In this document: positions 21,683 to 32,646 of the stretch, piece by piece
Layout of the letters: each line of letters starts with the position of its first letter
How positions within the stretch are numbered: the stretch's first letter is position 1
Origin: Morella rubra
Taxonomy: Eukaryota > Streptophyta > Magnoliopsida > Fagales > Myricaceae
Direction: 5' to 3'
DNA length: 64,000 nucleotides
NCBI GenBank assembly: GCA_003952965.2
Contig: CM025850.1
Span: forward strand, 38,103,608 to 38,167,607
Notes under the pieces: generated by a model
What the model was told of the DNA's origin: nothing
Database searches by the model: none
The model's input: only the letters and a program-made list of their open reading frames with translations
Position numbers and translations under genes: made by a program

Positions 21683-21862
21683 CTAGGATTGCAAGGGATA
21701 ACCCACTGCAGTGCTAATCGCTGAGAGTACTGTCCCGATCGGCAGTTTAGGTGACTTGTTCATCATGTCAAGAATCAAGATAATCGCTGTTACAAATTTG
21801 CAATCCATATTGGGATACAGTTTCACCGTAAAGTTGCCGCTTTTACCGGTCTCCTTATGCAC
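21683..21862 (-). pseudogene. LOR-family terminal exon, open, isolated
   Basis: On the minus strand after a CAG acceptor: VHKETGKSGNFTVKLYPNMD, KFVTAIILILDMMN and an extended tail ending YPLQS-stop (21683-21685). It is uninterrupted, unlike its partner at 2190-2365, and shares the C-terminal extension. No exon 1 or 2 is found upstream on this strand up to the solo LTR at 22482, so it is an orphan exon of a distinct LOR subfamily. Confidence 0.82.
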
Positions 21863-22062
21863 CTGCGTTTCTCCAAAGATTACTAGATATATAAATATAT
21901 ATAGACATCCCAATAATGGAAAAAGATTCAGTACAAAGCTTTGGATTCAAAGCTATTATAAGAGACAGTCTAAATTTAAGACACAGATCAAACGCGCCAC
22001 CCAGCTCTCTTTCATTAAATCTATTTCTGAAAAATTAAATTTTAAAAAATAATTCTAAATAG

Positions 22063-22481
22063 GCTCTTTCCTTAATTGGCTTTGTTTGGGGAAGGGTCTG
22101 AGATTTAGATTTAGTCTTAAAATTTAGTTTCAAAACTGGCTTCTTGTCTTCGGTGTTTGGCTTGCTAAAAGAGTTAAATCTGGTTTTGAAACCAGTTCTA
22201 CACATCTATTTTTAAAATTAAAATAATATTATAATAATATTAAAAATCTTTATATGAAAGAAGAAAAAAACCACAGGGGAGAAGCACGTACGACCTAGCC
22301 ACCATCCGTGTGGTAGACGCAACAACTTCACCAGTTCGACCTCGCATGGTGATGGATCGCGCATCTGCCGCACGAGGGAGAATCTTGCCCGCGCAAGGGA
22401 TCCACGAGAATCAGCAACTTTTCATTCCCAAAACAGAAGAACAAGCTGAGGATTCTCCTTGAGATAAAGCTTAGTGGTTCA
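22063..22481. other. No gene; AT-rich then less AT-rich
   Basis: Includes GGGTCTGAGATTTAGATTTA (about 22094), repeated in inverse orientation near 35768-35787, so it may belong to a small dispersed element. Otherwise nothing recognised. Confidence 0.4.
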
Positions 22482-23127
22482 TGTTAGGCTATGTGGAGCC
22501 TAGTTTACTATATCCGACCTGGGCTGAAAAATGCCGAGGGGGACAAACCCGGGCACGACAGGGGATATGCGAAAGCTTGGCCTGATAGATGCCCCGAGAG
22601 AGGGGGGGGCAAGGCCGGGCACGACAAGGGATATGTGAAAGTCTAGTCTGATAGATGCCCCGGAGGGGGGGGGGGGGGGAAGCTCGGGCAGGACAAGGGA
22701 TATGCGAAAGCCCGGGCTGATAGGTGCCCGGGGACAAGCCCGGTAAAGACAGGAGACGAGTACGCCTGTATGCCCGAGATGACTGGGACAAGCCTGGTAG
22801 GCTCGGTATACCCAGCTAACCTCCAAGCATTATGATAACCCAGGATGCCCTGTATGCCCGGGGTATTTTGGGTTAGGCGGCTTCCCAAGTCTTATATATA
22901 CAGTGCTCAGTGTTAGGGTTTCGTGTGTGTCATATTTTTCTTTTACGTCATTCCATGCATGACGGCTGCCTCCTTGTACTTTCTACGACAATAGTAAAAA
23001 CACTGCAACTCTGTGGACGTACCTCACATTGAGGGAACCAAGTAAATCTCTGTGTCCTTATTCCTGTTCTTCTTTATTTTGTTTCTTACGTTATTTTGCA
23101 CTTAGGGAATAGGATTTTTTCCTAACA
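22482..23127 (+). mobile_element. Solo LTR with perfect ends and TSD
   Basis: 646 bp beginning TGTTAG and ending CTAACA (perfect inverted termini), flanked by the identical 5 bp GTTCA at 22477-22481 and 23128-23132. TATA box TTATATATA at about 22893, a transcript-start region TGTTAGGGTTTCG and a conserved LTR tail (TGGACGTACCTCACATTGAG, GGGAATAGGATTTTTTCC). No internal sequence remains, consistent with LTR-LTR recombination. Confidence 0.93.
22508..22760 (+). repeat. GC-rich minisatellite inside the solo LTR
   Basis: Three to four units of about 75 bp, each with a G-run, (A/G)CC(C)GGGCA(C/G)GACA, GGGATATG.GAAAG and CTGATAG(A/G)TGCCC. The G tracts (up to 15 G at 22665-22679) vary between units. 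It lies in the U3 part, upstream of the TATA box. Confidence 0.8.
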
Positions 23128-23579
23128 GTTCAGGTGTTTATAATTTGATGCCTGAAGGTTCCCATTTAAAAAAGCTCCGCTAAGAAAGATTCTTTGGCAG
23201 AAACTTAACATTAAAATAATGAAGCCCAACGACCATAAAGTTCAAGTTTTAGCTGTTCTTCATGTTTGGGTTGTCAACTTGTCGAGGAATCCGAATCGTC
23301 TCTCTTTTTTTCTCTCCTTCTTTTTTCGACCTTTGGTCTTCTCTATGCACTGGTGTAAGTATGTCAGGTGGGGGCTGCCACTAACTCTTTGGTGTCATCC
23401 TGCGTGGCTGGCGTAGTCTGCTTGTCTCCTTCCTCCCCACATCTATAGCTTTTGCCTCCCTCTCCCCTCATGTCTAGAGCTTTATAATTGGTGTCCTAGT
23501 CCCCACTTCTTCCTCACGCTCTTCAACCTTCCTCTCCAGCCTTTTCCTCTTTCTCTACCTTGTCTTTCATCTCCTTGTC

Positions 23580-24559
23580 ATGGACCACCCGAACCCTGAG
23601 AAAGATATGGCATATTTGATTGAGAGAACTCGTGCCCTAAGTTGGGGGATCCCTCCTCCACCCTCATGGAAGGAGTTTAGGGAAGCTGAGCATGCTGCAG
23701 AACTGGTGTTGGTGGGTTGCGTTTTTGTTGACAGAGACATGCCCTTGCATTATACCAGAGGGTGTTAAGCAAGGCCTGGCCATTTACAAAAAAGGCGGAG
23801 ATCTCGGTGATGGACAAAAATATATTTCTTTGTTAATTTCCAACCCCAAATGCTTGAAATAAGGTCCTGGACAGACAACAAGGGACAGTCAAAGGATTCC
23901 CCATGTTTTTCCACCCCTGGCCTCCTGGTCTCTCGTGGCAGGAGCTTAACCATGAGCTTTGTCCAGTCTGGGTCCAAATCCATGGACTCCTTCTGGATCG
24001 CTTGAATGGTATTACAGTAAAAAATATAAGGGATGCTATTGGAAACGTTCTTGAGATTAAGGGTAATCTCACTAAACAGATCTAGTGTGCTCCGTTCATT
24101 CGTGTTAAGGTGCTCCTAAACACACATCAACCGATTCCTACTAGATACATGCTTCTCGGAGGAGATCGAGAACCACTACAGGTACGCTTCAAGTATGAAC
24201 AGTTAATTGACTTTTGCTACATCTGTGGTAGGATCGGTCACATGCAATCCCAATGCCCACACCCGGCTGCAGATAAAGAGAAATTAGCTTATGGACCTTG
24301 GGTGAAAGTGGAGGGGATCCCAACCCATGAAAGCTACAAACCAACTGATGATTCAGGGACCTCCCCCCTTATCCCTATAATTTTAGCAAATTGCCCTTTG
24401 GTTCAGAAACGGCCAACTCTCCTAGGGCCGTCGTTGAGTGCAGTTGTGGTGGAGGACCAATCGGACCCACCGGAGCCTCAAGCGACTGTCATTGTTCCCA
24501 ATAAAAATGTCAGTTCACTGGGGATGGAGTGTGTACTGGAGAACCTTCGAAAATTGTAG
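23580..24559 (+). pseudogene. LINE ORF1 (DUF4283-type with CCHC knuckle)
   Basis: Starts MDHPNPEKDMAYLIERTR. After a stop at 23766 and a frameshift, typical plant L1 ORF1 blocks follow: FHPWPPGLSWQELN, PVWVQIHGLLLDRLN, VLEIKGNL, then RVKVLLNTHQPIPTRY, VRFKYEQLIDFCYICGRIGH with a CX2CX4HX4C knuckle at about 24210-24260, and a proline-rich tail. Several breaks (23766, around 23850, 24084). The ORF1 tail continues beyond the hAT insertion at about 27420-28040. Confidence 0.85.
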
Positions 24560-24562
24560 GGT

Positions 24563-24929
24563 TTGATACTCATGCATCATGCATGCCCCCAACAGTGTGC
24601 TGTCAACTCTCATCTCACTAACATTCCGCAAGTCGATGTTGCGGGTGATGTTTCTCAGCAAGATCAGGTGGGATACACAGGAGGCAATATTGGGCCCCAG
24701 CCAACGGACGTTATTAAAGCTACCAAGGTTTTAGTGCTGAACGATCTTGTTATGGTGTTGCCGTGTGGTCAGTCCCATGTTACAGAAAAACAATTGGTGA
24801 GCCCACATGCCCAAGTCCTTCTAGCCCAACTGTCAGGACCACAACAGAGGTACTACCTAACCCTCCTGTTACTAATCTTTTGTGACTTGCTCACAGTGCA
24901 GGAAAAAAAATATTGCTGATGCCCCCAAT
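24563..24929 (+). pseudogene. LINE ORF1 tail, left of the hAT insertion
   Basis: Low-complexity C-terminal region of ORF1, open for 118 codons in one frame with no recognisable motif, ending at the hAT target site. The host sequence resumes at 27412 with the duplicated CCCCCAAT. Confidence 0.5.
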
Positions 24930-27411
24930 TAGGGGTGTCCAAAGAACTGGCTGAACCGGACCGGTTATGGCCAAATCGATGAGAAATAAATTACCGAAAT
25001 AGCTGGTCCAATGAAACCAGTACACTCCGGTCTGGTCTCGGTTTCATACATAGAAAAACCGGTACCGGACCAGAATATACTGCTATAGACCGATTTGAAC
25101 CCCATTTAAAAAAAAAACACTAAAATGTTTTCATCGAATTCATGCGCACCCCCTCCTCTCTCACGGCACTCAGATTTAAAAAAAAAACCTAACATAACGT
25201 AGTAGCCAGTTCGCATAGCACCCCTCCTTTAGTTAGCACAGCACCCCCCCTCAGTTCTCACACCCCCTCGCTCCCTCTTGCACAGCCCCCCTCACTCCTC
25301 AGCCCCCTTCCCTCTCTTCTTTCATACACAGCCCCCCTCGGCCTCTCCCTCTCTTTGCTGGACTTTGTTGGTTAGTGGTTGCTGCCGTGTGTCTCTCTCT
25401 CTCATCTTTCAAGTAATTTCTTAATTCTTTTGATCTCTCTCTATGCGCACGAATTGGTTTTTCTTAGTTAATTGGTTGTCTCTATTTTAGTTAATTTACT
25501 GGGTTCCATGATTTTAATGGATGCCCGTGAGTGTGGATTGGCATTTCTAAGTTTCCCTTTCAATTTTAGTTCGATTTTCTTTACTTTTTGCCTTCTGGAA
25601 TGGATGCTCAGGTATATATAGAATTTTGGTGTGTTGTAGGACATTTGGTTGCTTAGAAAAGAAAGGGAAAGAACATTAAAAGATAAGTTGTAAATTGGGG
25701 TTAGAAAAATTTCATGGATATATCTATTGGACTGTTGGTGTCTGCTTGGTTGTTGAGAAAAATATTGAGGGGAAAAGAAGGAAAAAGACTATGAAATCTG
25801 AAGGCATGTTTCTATGATGATATTAATTTTTCTTCTTGAAAATTTTGAGAGAAAAATAAAGGATAATGTATTGGATATTTCAAAATATGTGACTTGTGCA
25901 TAATTCGGAATTGGAGAAGATATTTGTGTTCAGGGTATTTGCAATTTTGAATAATTAGTTTATTCATAATTGCATTTCTTTCAAGGTTTTGAATGACAAT
26001 TCATTTCTTTCATTGCATTTCTTTTAAGGTTTTGTCTAGGGTATTTGCAATTATGAATAATTAGTTTAGATAACTTGAGAAGCATAGTTTTCAAATTATT
26101 GCAAAAAATTCTTATGTGATTTGGCAGTTTATTCATTCTTGAGAAGCATGTTTATTCATTCTTGTTTCATATTGTTGTTCAATTAGGGGCTGTTCCTATT
26201 GATTTGGCATAAATATATGTGTGATTTGACGTAATTGTGATTTGATTTGTGAGTTGTGAATAATATTGAGTCATTGACTATCATGTGATTGCTGGCTATG
26301 CCCGTTTCCACAGTTGCTAGTGAGTCAGCATTTAGCACGGGGGGTCGTGTGCTTGATCCTTTTTGCAGTTTTTGTCTCAGTCACAGTTGAGGCTATTGTG
26401 TGCTCTCAAAATTGGTTGAAGGATCCAATTCAATTTGATCTTCGGGAGTCAATGGACGAAGTTGAGGCTTATGAGGCATTAGAATCAGGTAATCTTATTT
26501 TAAAATGTCTCCATGTTGGTTAATTTTTTAATTTTATAAGTTCTAGTTATTTATGTAGATTTAAACATGTTGTTTATGTCTGCATTTATTAGGAATAACT
26601 TTTAACTCACGAGTGGTTCGGATTGAGATCAATGAGGACTAATTAGATTGATTTCATGGTAAGGTTTTATTTCTTTTTTATAATAATGCCCATTATTGTT
26701 TATTAGTTTATTATCTCACATGTATATATTTTTTTACAGCTTGATGGGAGATGGACAATTGGACAATTGATGATGGATACAATTTATTAACTTTATTTTA
26801 TTTTTCTACTATTTTGTTGGCATGTATTAATTATACTTCTAGTTTGTTTATTTTGTTGTTTGTTATGGCTTGTAATAGAGTAGTGTAATTACTAATTACT
26901 AATTAGTTCCAGTAGCATTTCTATTTGATACTTTTATTTTAGAATTTTTATTTGGTTTGTTGATTTAGAATTCTTTAAATATATGCTTTAAGTCTTATGA
27001 TGTATGATTTATTATTCTTAAAAATCTATGATTTAGAATTCTTTAATTAGTAACCTAGTAATTAGTATAGTAGTATTCTTTAAATGTATGATTTAGAGTT
27101 CTTTTTAGTTTGTTGTAGAAGAAAGGTCACAATTGTGGCATAATTTGGTTGAGATCATAGCCCAAACTTGATGCAAAAAAAACTAAAAAATTGATGTAAA
27201 GAAGCCCAGAAAATGGTCCAAAAAAAGCCCCATAAAAGAACTAAAGAATGTAGCTTAATTAAGGCCTAAACCGGTCAAACCGGCCCAAACCGGACCGGTC
27301 CTTGGCCGGTCCGGTTTCATTAGCATGGCCGGTCCGATCCAGTTGACTAACTCTCAGCAAATTTAGTTACACCGACCCAGACCGGATCGGACTGGCCTTT
27401 GGACACCCCTA
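24930..27411 (+). mobile_element. hAT transposon, internally deleted, inside the LINE
   Basis: 2482 bp, starting TAGGGGTGTCCAAAG and ending with the inverse CTTTGGACACCCCTA. Perfect 8-bp TSD CCCCCAAT at 24922-24929 and 27412-27419, diagnostic of hAT. Subterminal regions are rich in CCGG-type motifs (ACCGGACCGG and similar) in both arms. A CT-rich leader lies near 25140-25440. Only the transposase C-terminus survives. Confidence 0.93.
26299..26523 (+). pseudogene. hAT transposase C-terminal dimerisation domain fragment
   Basis: The frame from about 26297 reads MPVSTVASESAFSTGGRVLD followed by PFCSF, and in the shifted frame VEAIVCSQNWLKDPIQF. This is the conserved hAT dimerisation block (Dimer_Tnp_hAT). 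One frameshift and no upstream catalytic DDE region; the fragment ends at a splice-like GTAATC near 26489. Confidence 0.88.
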
Positions 27412-27419
27412 CCCCCAAT

Positions 27420-28040
27420 GATGATGCAACGAGTGAAGTGTGGGCCAACCTAACCCTTCCCAATTGAATCCCAATAGTGATGGTCACCTAGGATCTGTCT
27501 CAGGCAAATAGTGGGGAAAGCGACATAGCCTTAGTCCGTGACACTTTTGAAGCTGATCAAAGCTCACCCAGTGGTAAAGCATGCCTCTGCCAGCCCGCCA
27601 TTCGCAAAAGAGCAACAGACCTTGTCTTTATTCAGAAGAAGGAAGCCCTCCCATATAAGAAACGTGGCCTGGTTGCTCCTCTTTTGACGGGGTCAGACTC
27701 CAAACGTGCATCACTGGGCTTGGAATGTGAAATGTCTTATGGTGAGGTGCATTTAGATAGCCCAATTAGTGACTTCTTTTTCACACATGGAATTTTGGAA
27801 ATCAAAGGAGTAGACGACAAATGCAAGAAGAAGCAGTCGAAGGGAAGAGTGTTCTATCTTTCAAGAACAACACGTGGGTGCAAATTAATCCAGCATCCTA
27901 TGTGGAGACACCAAATAAGGACTCAGAAGCGGCTGACGTGGTGGGCCTTAACATGCCCCCACCTCGCCATGAAGCGACCCTCTATCACCATTTCTCATTA
28001 TACTGGTCACAGAAGTGCTAACCTGATTAATTGGTCACGC
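27420..28040 (+). pseudogene. LINE ORF1 tail, right of the hAT insertion
   Basis: Continuation of ORF1 C-terminal sequence in broken frames, e.g. the stretch with AIRKRATDLVFIQKKEA near 27600-27650. No catalytic motif. At about 28040 the sequence jumps to ORF2 RT, marking a large deletion. Confidence 0.5.
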
Positions 28041-29240
28041 TGAGAGCCTATATCAAATCAATGGCATGAAAATAGCAAGATCTGCCCCACCAATTACTAA
28101 TGTTTTGTTTGTTGATGATGTGATGTTGTTTTGCAAAACGAACCCAACAGAAGTTTCTAATCTGAAAAAGTGCATGTTCACCTTTACACAATGGTCCGGC
28201 CAAGTTATTAATCCACAAAAATCCTTCCTTCACTTTAGTCATAATGTTCGGCCTTCTCTGCGATCCCATCTTGTGGACATAATGAGGTTATAAGCAGCGG
28301 AAGAAGCTAGGACCTATCTCAGACTCCCACTATGTATTCTTTGCTCCAAAACTTAGTTTTGTAAGGATATCGAGGAGAGGATATCTTTGAGGCTAGTAGG
28401 GTGGAAGGCGAGATCGGTCTCACAAGCTGGTTGCACATTTTTTATTCAATCCGTGGCTTTTTGCTATTCCTTTGCATTACATACAGTTTTTCTTCTTCCC
28501 AAAGTGGTTTGTAGACGCATTGATACCAAACTCAAAAACTTTTGGTGGGGTTTCGATGGAGACCAGCGACACTACCACCCAAAATCCTAGGAGAGCATTT
28601 GTAAACATAAGACAAGTGGTGGTCTTGGCCTATGACGCATGGAAGACTTGAACACTTGTGGCTAAAATTGGCTGGGCGATGATTAGTAAAAAGAAGAGTA
28701 TTTGGGTGCAGGCTTTAGCAGCAAAGTATTGTAGGGCCTCTTCATTTTTCAATGCTCAATATCATACTGGGGCCTCATGGGCTTGGCATAATATTCTGTC
28801 AATCTAAGGATCTGGTGGCAGCTGGGTTTTGTTTTGCTATTTGCGATGGTAAATCAGTTAACCTGTGGTGTGAAACATGGGTTTCAGACCTTGTGAATTT
28901 TCTACCTCTCCTTACGGAAGGAGTAGTTGTTGATCGCCATCTGAACAAGGTGAGTGACCTGATCAACCCGCATTCTTATAGCTGGAAAGAAGATTTCATT
29001 CGAGACATTTTTGAGGAAAATTCTGCACAAGCTATTCTTAGTATCAATTTCCTACCAACCCCACAACCAGATGTTCCTCAGTGGATTCTCAATTCAAAAG
29101 GTACATACTCGGTTAAAGAAGCCTATTTGAATGCAAATAAGAATCATTTTACAGCCACAGGCAATTTACACCCTTAAAAGTGGAAGAAACTTTGGAAGCT
29201 GAAAAAACAACACAAATTAAAACTTATGCAATGGAAGGTT
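28041..29240 (+). pseudogene. LINE ORF2: RT palm, thumb and linker
   Basis: NVLFVDDVMLFCK (catalytic DD, FADD in active L1) at about 28100-28140, then INPQKSFLHFS and, after stops, VFLLPKVVCRRIDTKLKNFWWG. From 28640: KIGWAMISKKKSIWVQAL, ASWAWHNIL, GFCFAICDGKSVNLWCETW and WKKLWKLKKQHKLKLMQWK, the lead-in to the zf-RVT domain. The frame is then cut by the gypsy insertion at 29241. Multiple stops and frameshifts. Confidence 0.88.
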
Positions 29241-29539
29241 TCATAAGGACCCTAGCCTAGACCCCTTACCAATGCCTATCCCCCTCACAAATAAGGACTT
29301 GTAAGTACTCGAGTTTAGCCCTTGCCTAAGGTTGATATCCCTTGGTCGACCCAGTCAAATACTTAATAGGAAAATGTATCCTGGGTATCGGATAAAAAAG
29401 AAAAGGAAGATGTTTTTGGTATTTTGGTCTATTGAAAGGATAAAATAAAAGAACACGGATGGTTGGGAAAATGGATGAACGCCTTTGGTCATAAGCCCTC
29501 CGGCGTCTATGCTCCTCGAAGTCATCCTCATCAAGATGT

Positions 29540-29985
29540 CTTCTATGCTCACTCCTTGGTGGTGTATCTTCTCTTTTTCTCGGCTCATCTTCATATCTTG
29601 ATTAGCCATACTCATCATAATGGCCATGTCTTCTATCGGGTCCATCCTCTCGATGGAGTCTCCTTGCATCTTTCGTGCTGCACTCGTCCTTATGGTGTCT
29701 TCTAGCACCTCCCACGCAGCTATCATCTTTACCATATTGAGATCCTTGCAACCATCTTTCCACCACGCCATCCTCGTGCTCTACACCATCTCCATGTCTT
29801 CGTGGTTGTGCCCACGGTTGCCTTTCTTCTCCATCTCTTCTATGGCCGACTCCTCCATAGTGGTCATGCAATCTTCCACTTGTGTTAGTTGCATATGAAT
29901 TACGGTTCTTATAGCTTCCATGGCTTATATAGCCCTCCATCTCCAAAGATATTTTGGAAATGCTTCCCTTAAATAATTCAATCAA
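29540..29985 (-). pseudogene. Gag-like N-terminal remnant of the gypsy element
   Basis: Two overlapping minus-strand frames of about 130 codons; one reads MAWWKDGCKDLNMVKMIAAW and then a charged, Met-rich stretch resembling the coiled-coil start of gypsy gag. No zinc knuckle, protease or RT. Which frame was used is unclear. Confidence 0.35.
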
Positions 29986-31019
29986 ATGGAAACAACACTT
30001 AAGGTAAGTGAAATTCTAAGGATTCAATCAATCTCCTTAAATCAAAGAAATCCCCCAAAAGAATCTCCTTTAAATCCGGCCTCTTTAAGGAAATAAATCA
30101 AGGCAATCAAAGTAAGGAAAGGTTTGCCTTAACCATAAATCCTCAAGCCTTCAAGCTGCCGCACCTTATATAAGGAAAGAAATTGAATTTCTTTCCAATT
30201 CTTCTCCACAAGAAACCTTCAAGGAAACCTCCAAGAAATCTGCACCAAATCACCTAAATTGTTAGCAATCCAATCTCCACTCAATCAGCTCCCAAATTCT
30301 AGGATTGGTCTCCCAAATCTTTCAAAAAATAATTCAATCAATTTAGATCTTGAAACTTTCACTTAAATAAATCAAGTGACATTCTAAGATTGAAATCAAT
30401 CTCCAAACTTTATGAAAAATCTACCAATAGGTTCAGCCACCTCCAATAAGTCACAAATAGGTTTGGCCGCTCCCCCCAATTCCTTTAAGTTGCAGCACAA
30501 AGCAATTATGGAAAGAATTTTGTTTCTTTCCAAATGTTTTCCTTCAAAAAATCTTCAAGGATCAATTCTCAAATAATCTTCAATTAATATCCAAGATCTT
30601 CTCCAATCAATCACCTAAGCTTTCCAAAGAAAACTCCCACCAACAGGAAACTTGAAACAATCACCAATAGGTAATATTCTAAAAATCCCTTGATAGTTGC
30701 AATCTCTAACTCACCAAGATAATTGCCTCTCCAAGACGATGCCAAATCCGGCCCCCTTATAGAGTAAATATGAATCTCTTCACAACACCATATATGTTTG
30801 GCTACACCCAGCCGAATTTCTTCACTCTTCAAAAACTCACACACTCTCTTTCCACAAACCCAATGGAATTCTAAGAAACCAAACTAATGATACAAGTTAA
30901 AATCTCAAAACCTCTATTTGGTTGGAGGTTTTTCTTAACCAAATCAATTCAAGTACTCCACCTCGAAACTCCCCTCAAGAGACACTTGAGCAAAAGCCTC
31001 TCAATGAAAGCACCAAAAT

Positions 31020-32641
31020 TGATAGGGATCCCGGCCTAGACCCCTCACCAATGCTATCCCCCTCACAAGTAAGAACTTGTGAGTACTCGAGTTTAGCCAT
31101 CGCCTATGGTTGATACCCTTGTCCAACCCAGTGAAGTACTCAATAGAAAATGTATCCCGGGTATCGGATCAAAAAGAAAAGAAAGATATTTTTGGTATTT
31201 TGGTTTATCGAAAGGATAAAATAAAAGAACATTGGAAAAATGGATGAATAGAAGGATACGCAAGCCTAAGCTCAAATAGGCTGACACCACTAGATGAACT
31301 CAGAACCCGATTATGGAACAATGCCGGCTTAACCCAAAGATGAACCTCTAACAAAGAATGAGAGATGTCAGGCCTAACCCCAAGCACACAACCTCCTCTG
31401 CTAGCCCAAGCTTCTAGGCCTAACCCCAGTCGCCGTTTGCCTTAACTTGAACGGCCTACTCAACGCAAGTCAGTTTAACAAGTGTGAATAGTGGCAGGCC
31501 TAACCCTACACACTATAGCACCCATGCTAGCCCAAGTGTAAGGCTTAACCCTAAACACTGAAAATAATGGCATAAAGGCCAAAAGCTCACTTGGAGACTT
31601 TTCTATTCAATGGATAAAAATGGATGCTTACAAATGGTGCTATGGAGGGTATTTTTACTACCTCCTTGGGCTTGGGCGGCGAGGCCTTTCCTTGTAGAGG
31701 AAAGGCTTGTTGCACACTCAACAAATCTCCTCAAGATTCTGTTGAGGTTTAAAAATGAAAGATCTTGTAGAGATCATGCCTTTTGCCTCAAGACTAGCCT
31801 CAATCAAGGACCAATCAATCAAAGATTGATTGTCCCCAAAATTAGGGATGTGACCGACTATAAGCTTCCATATAGGGAGCAAGAGAATTGGTCACATGCT
31901 TAAAAGCTTCCTAACTTCAATCAAGGAATAATCTTTCCAAAATAGGACCAAGATTATTGTCTTAATTGAATCAAGCCAACATGACAATGTTTTGAAACTA
32001 AAGCAAATAACATAACTTCCTATAAATAGTAGCATTCAGCCATATAGGGATGAGTGACCCTATATGGAATTTGATTGCTGCTTGTGGTGGTTGTCGCCAC
32101 CATGCTCTGCCGCTTTTCCTGCAGCTCCACCACCTTGTAGGGTGGTGATTCCAAAATGATCCCCTCGGTCTCCTGAGTCTTTTGAGACCAACCTCCTATG
32201 TGCTCCTCCATGCCGCCGTGTCTAGTGGTCGTGTGGTGGTGCTACCAAATAACTCCACTTGACTTCAAGATCCATCTTGAGTCAATTGCCCATGCACACT
32301 TGGTTGCACCGCCGTGGCTGATGGCCCTACTATGGTGCCATCAATGTGCTCCACTAAACTCCGGGATCCTCCTTGCATTGGCTTCACTACTGATGGTCTT
32401 GTGGTGGCACCTTTCCTATGCTGCTCCAACGCTCATGACTTGTTGGCATTAACTCTCCATAGGCCTTGTCTGGGCCATGCCGATGCTTGTGGCCTTGCGG
32501 CCCTTGTCTTATCCTGGCAATGCCATGGGGCATGTCATTACGTTGCTAGGCTTGTCATGATTAGGCCCATCTTTGTCAGGTGGCTTGTCAAGGATGCTTG
32601 CAAGCCTCATTTTTCCTGGGGCTCTAGGAGGGTTCCTGTCA
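31020..32641 (-). repeat. 5' LTR of the deleted gypsy element
   Basis: About 1.6 kb. The part at 31020-31245 matches 29241-29490 (GCCTAGACCCC, TATCCCCCTCACAA, GTACTCGAGTTTAGCC, GGTATCGGAT, AAAGGATAAAATAAAAGAAC). A minus-strand TATA (TATAAATAGT complement, TCCTATAAATAGTAGC) lies at about 32020-32035 on the plus strand. GGCCTAACCC-type motifs recur at 31370-31550. Confidence 0.65.
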
Positions 32642-32646
32642 AGGTT

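Larger units (their letters stand above)
29241..32641 (-). mobile_element. Deleted Ty3/gypsy-like (LARD-like) element inside LINE ORF2
   Basis: On the minus strand the 5' LTR runs from about 32641 (TGACAGGAACCC) to 31020 (GGGATCCCTATCA), followed by a primer-binding-like TTTTGGTGCTTTCATTGAGA. The internal part is about 1.5 kb, and the last 245 bp of the 3' LTR remain at 29241-29490. TSD AGGTT at 29236-29240 and 32642-32646; LINE coding resumes with NALPLQSQMGS. pol and most of the 3' LTR are lost, apparently by one deletion near 29490. Confidence 0.75.

Noticed and set aside
22508-22760. Regularly spaced repeats as a CRISPR-like array
   Set aside because: Units are contiguous, with no unique spacers, and lie in an LTR flanked by a perfect TSD.
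22489-22888. Proline-rich minus-strand open frames of about 100 codons
   Set aside because: They arise from the GC minisatellite read in several frames at once.
26314-26523. 69-codon frame with a hydrophobic start as a secreted peptide
   Set aside because: The adjacent frame gives the hAT dimerisation block; the hydrophobic start is a frameshift product.
29241-31245. Direct repeats at 29241 and 31020 as the two complete LTRs of a short plus-strand element
   Set aside because: The primer-binding-like site and the 1.6-kb right LTR only make sense in minus orientation, with most of the 3' LTR deleted; the TSD AGGTT spans 29236-32646.
31610-31903. 97-codon plus-strand frame and neighbouring frames 32198-32859
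   Set aside because: They lie inside the gypsy LTR or join LTR to LINE sequence; only the part after 32646 has LINE domains.
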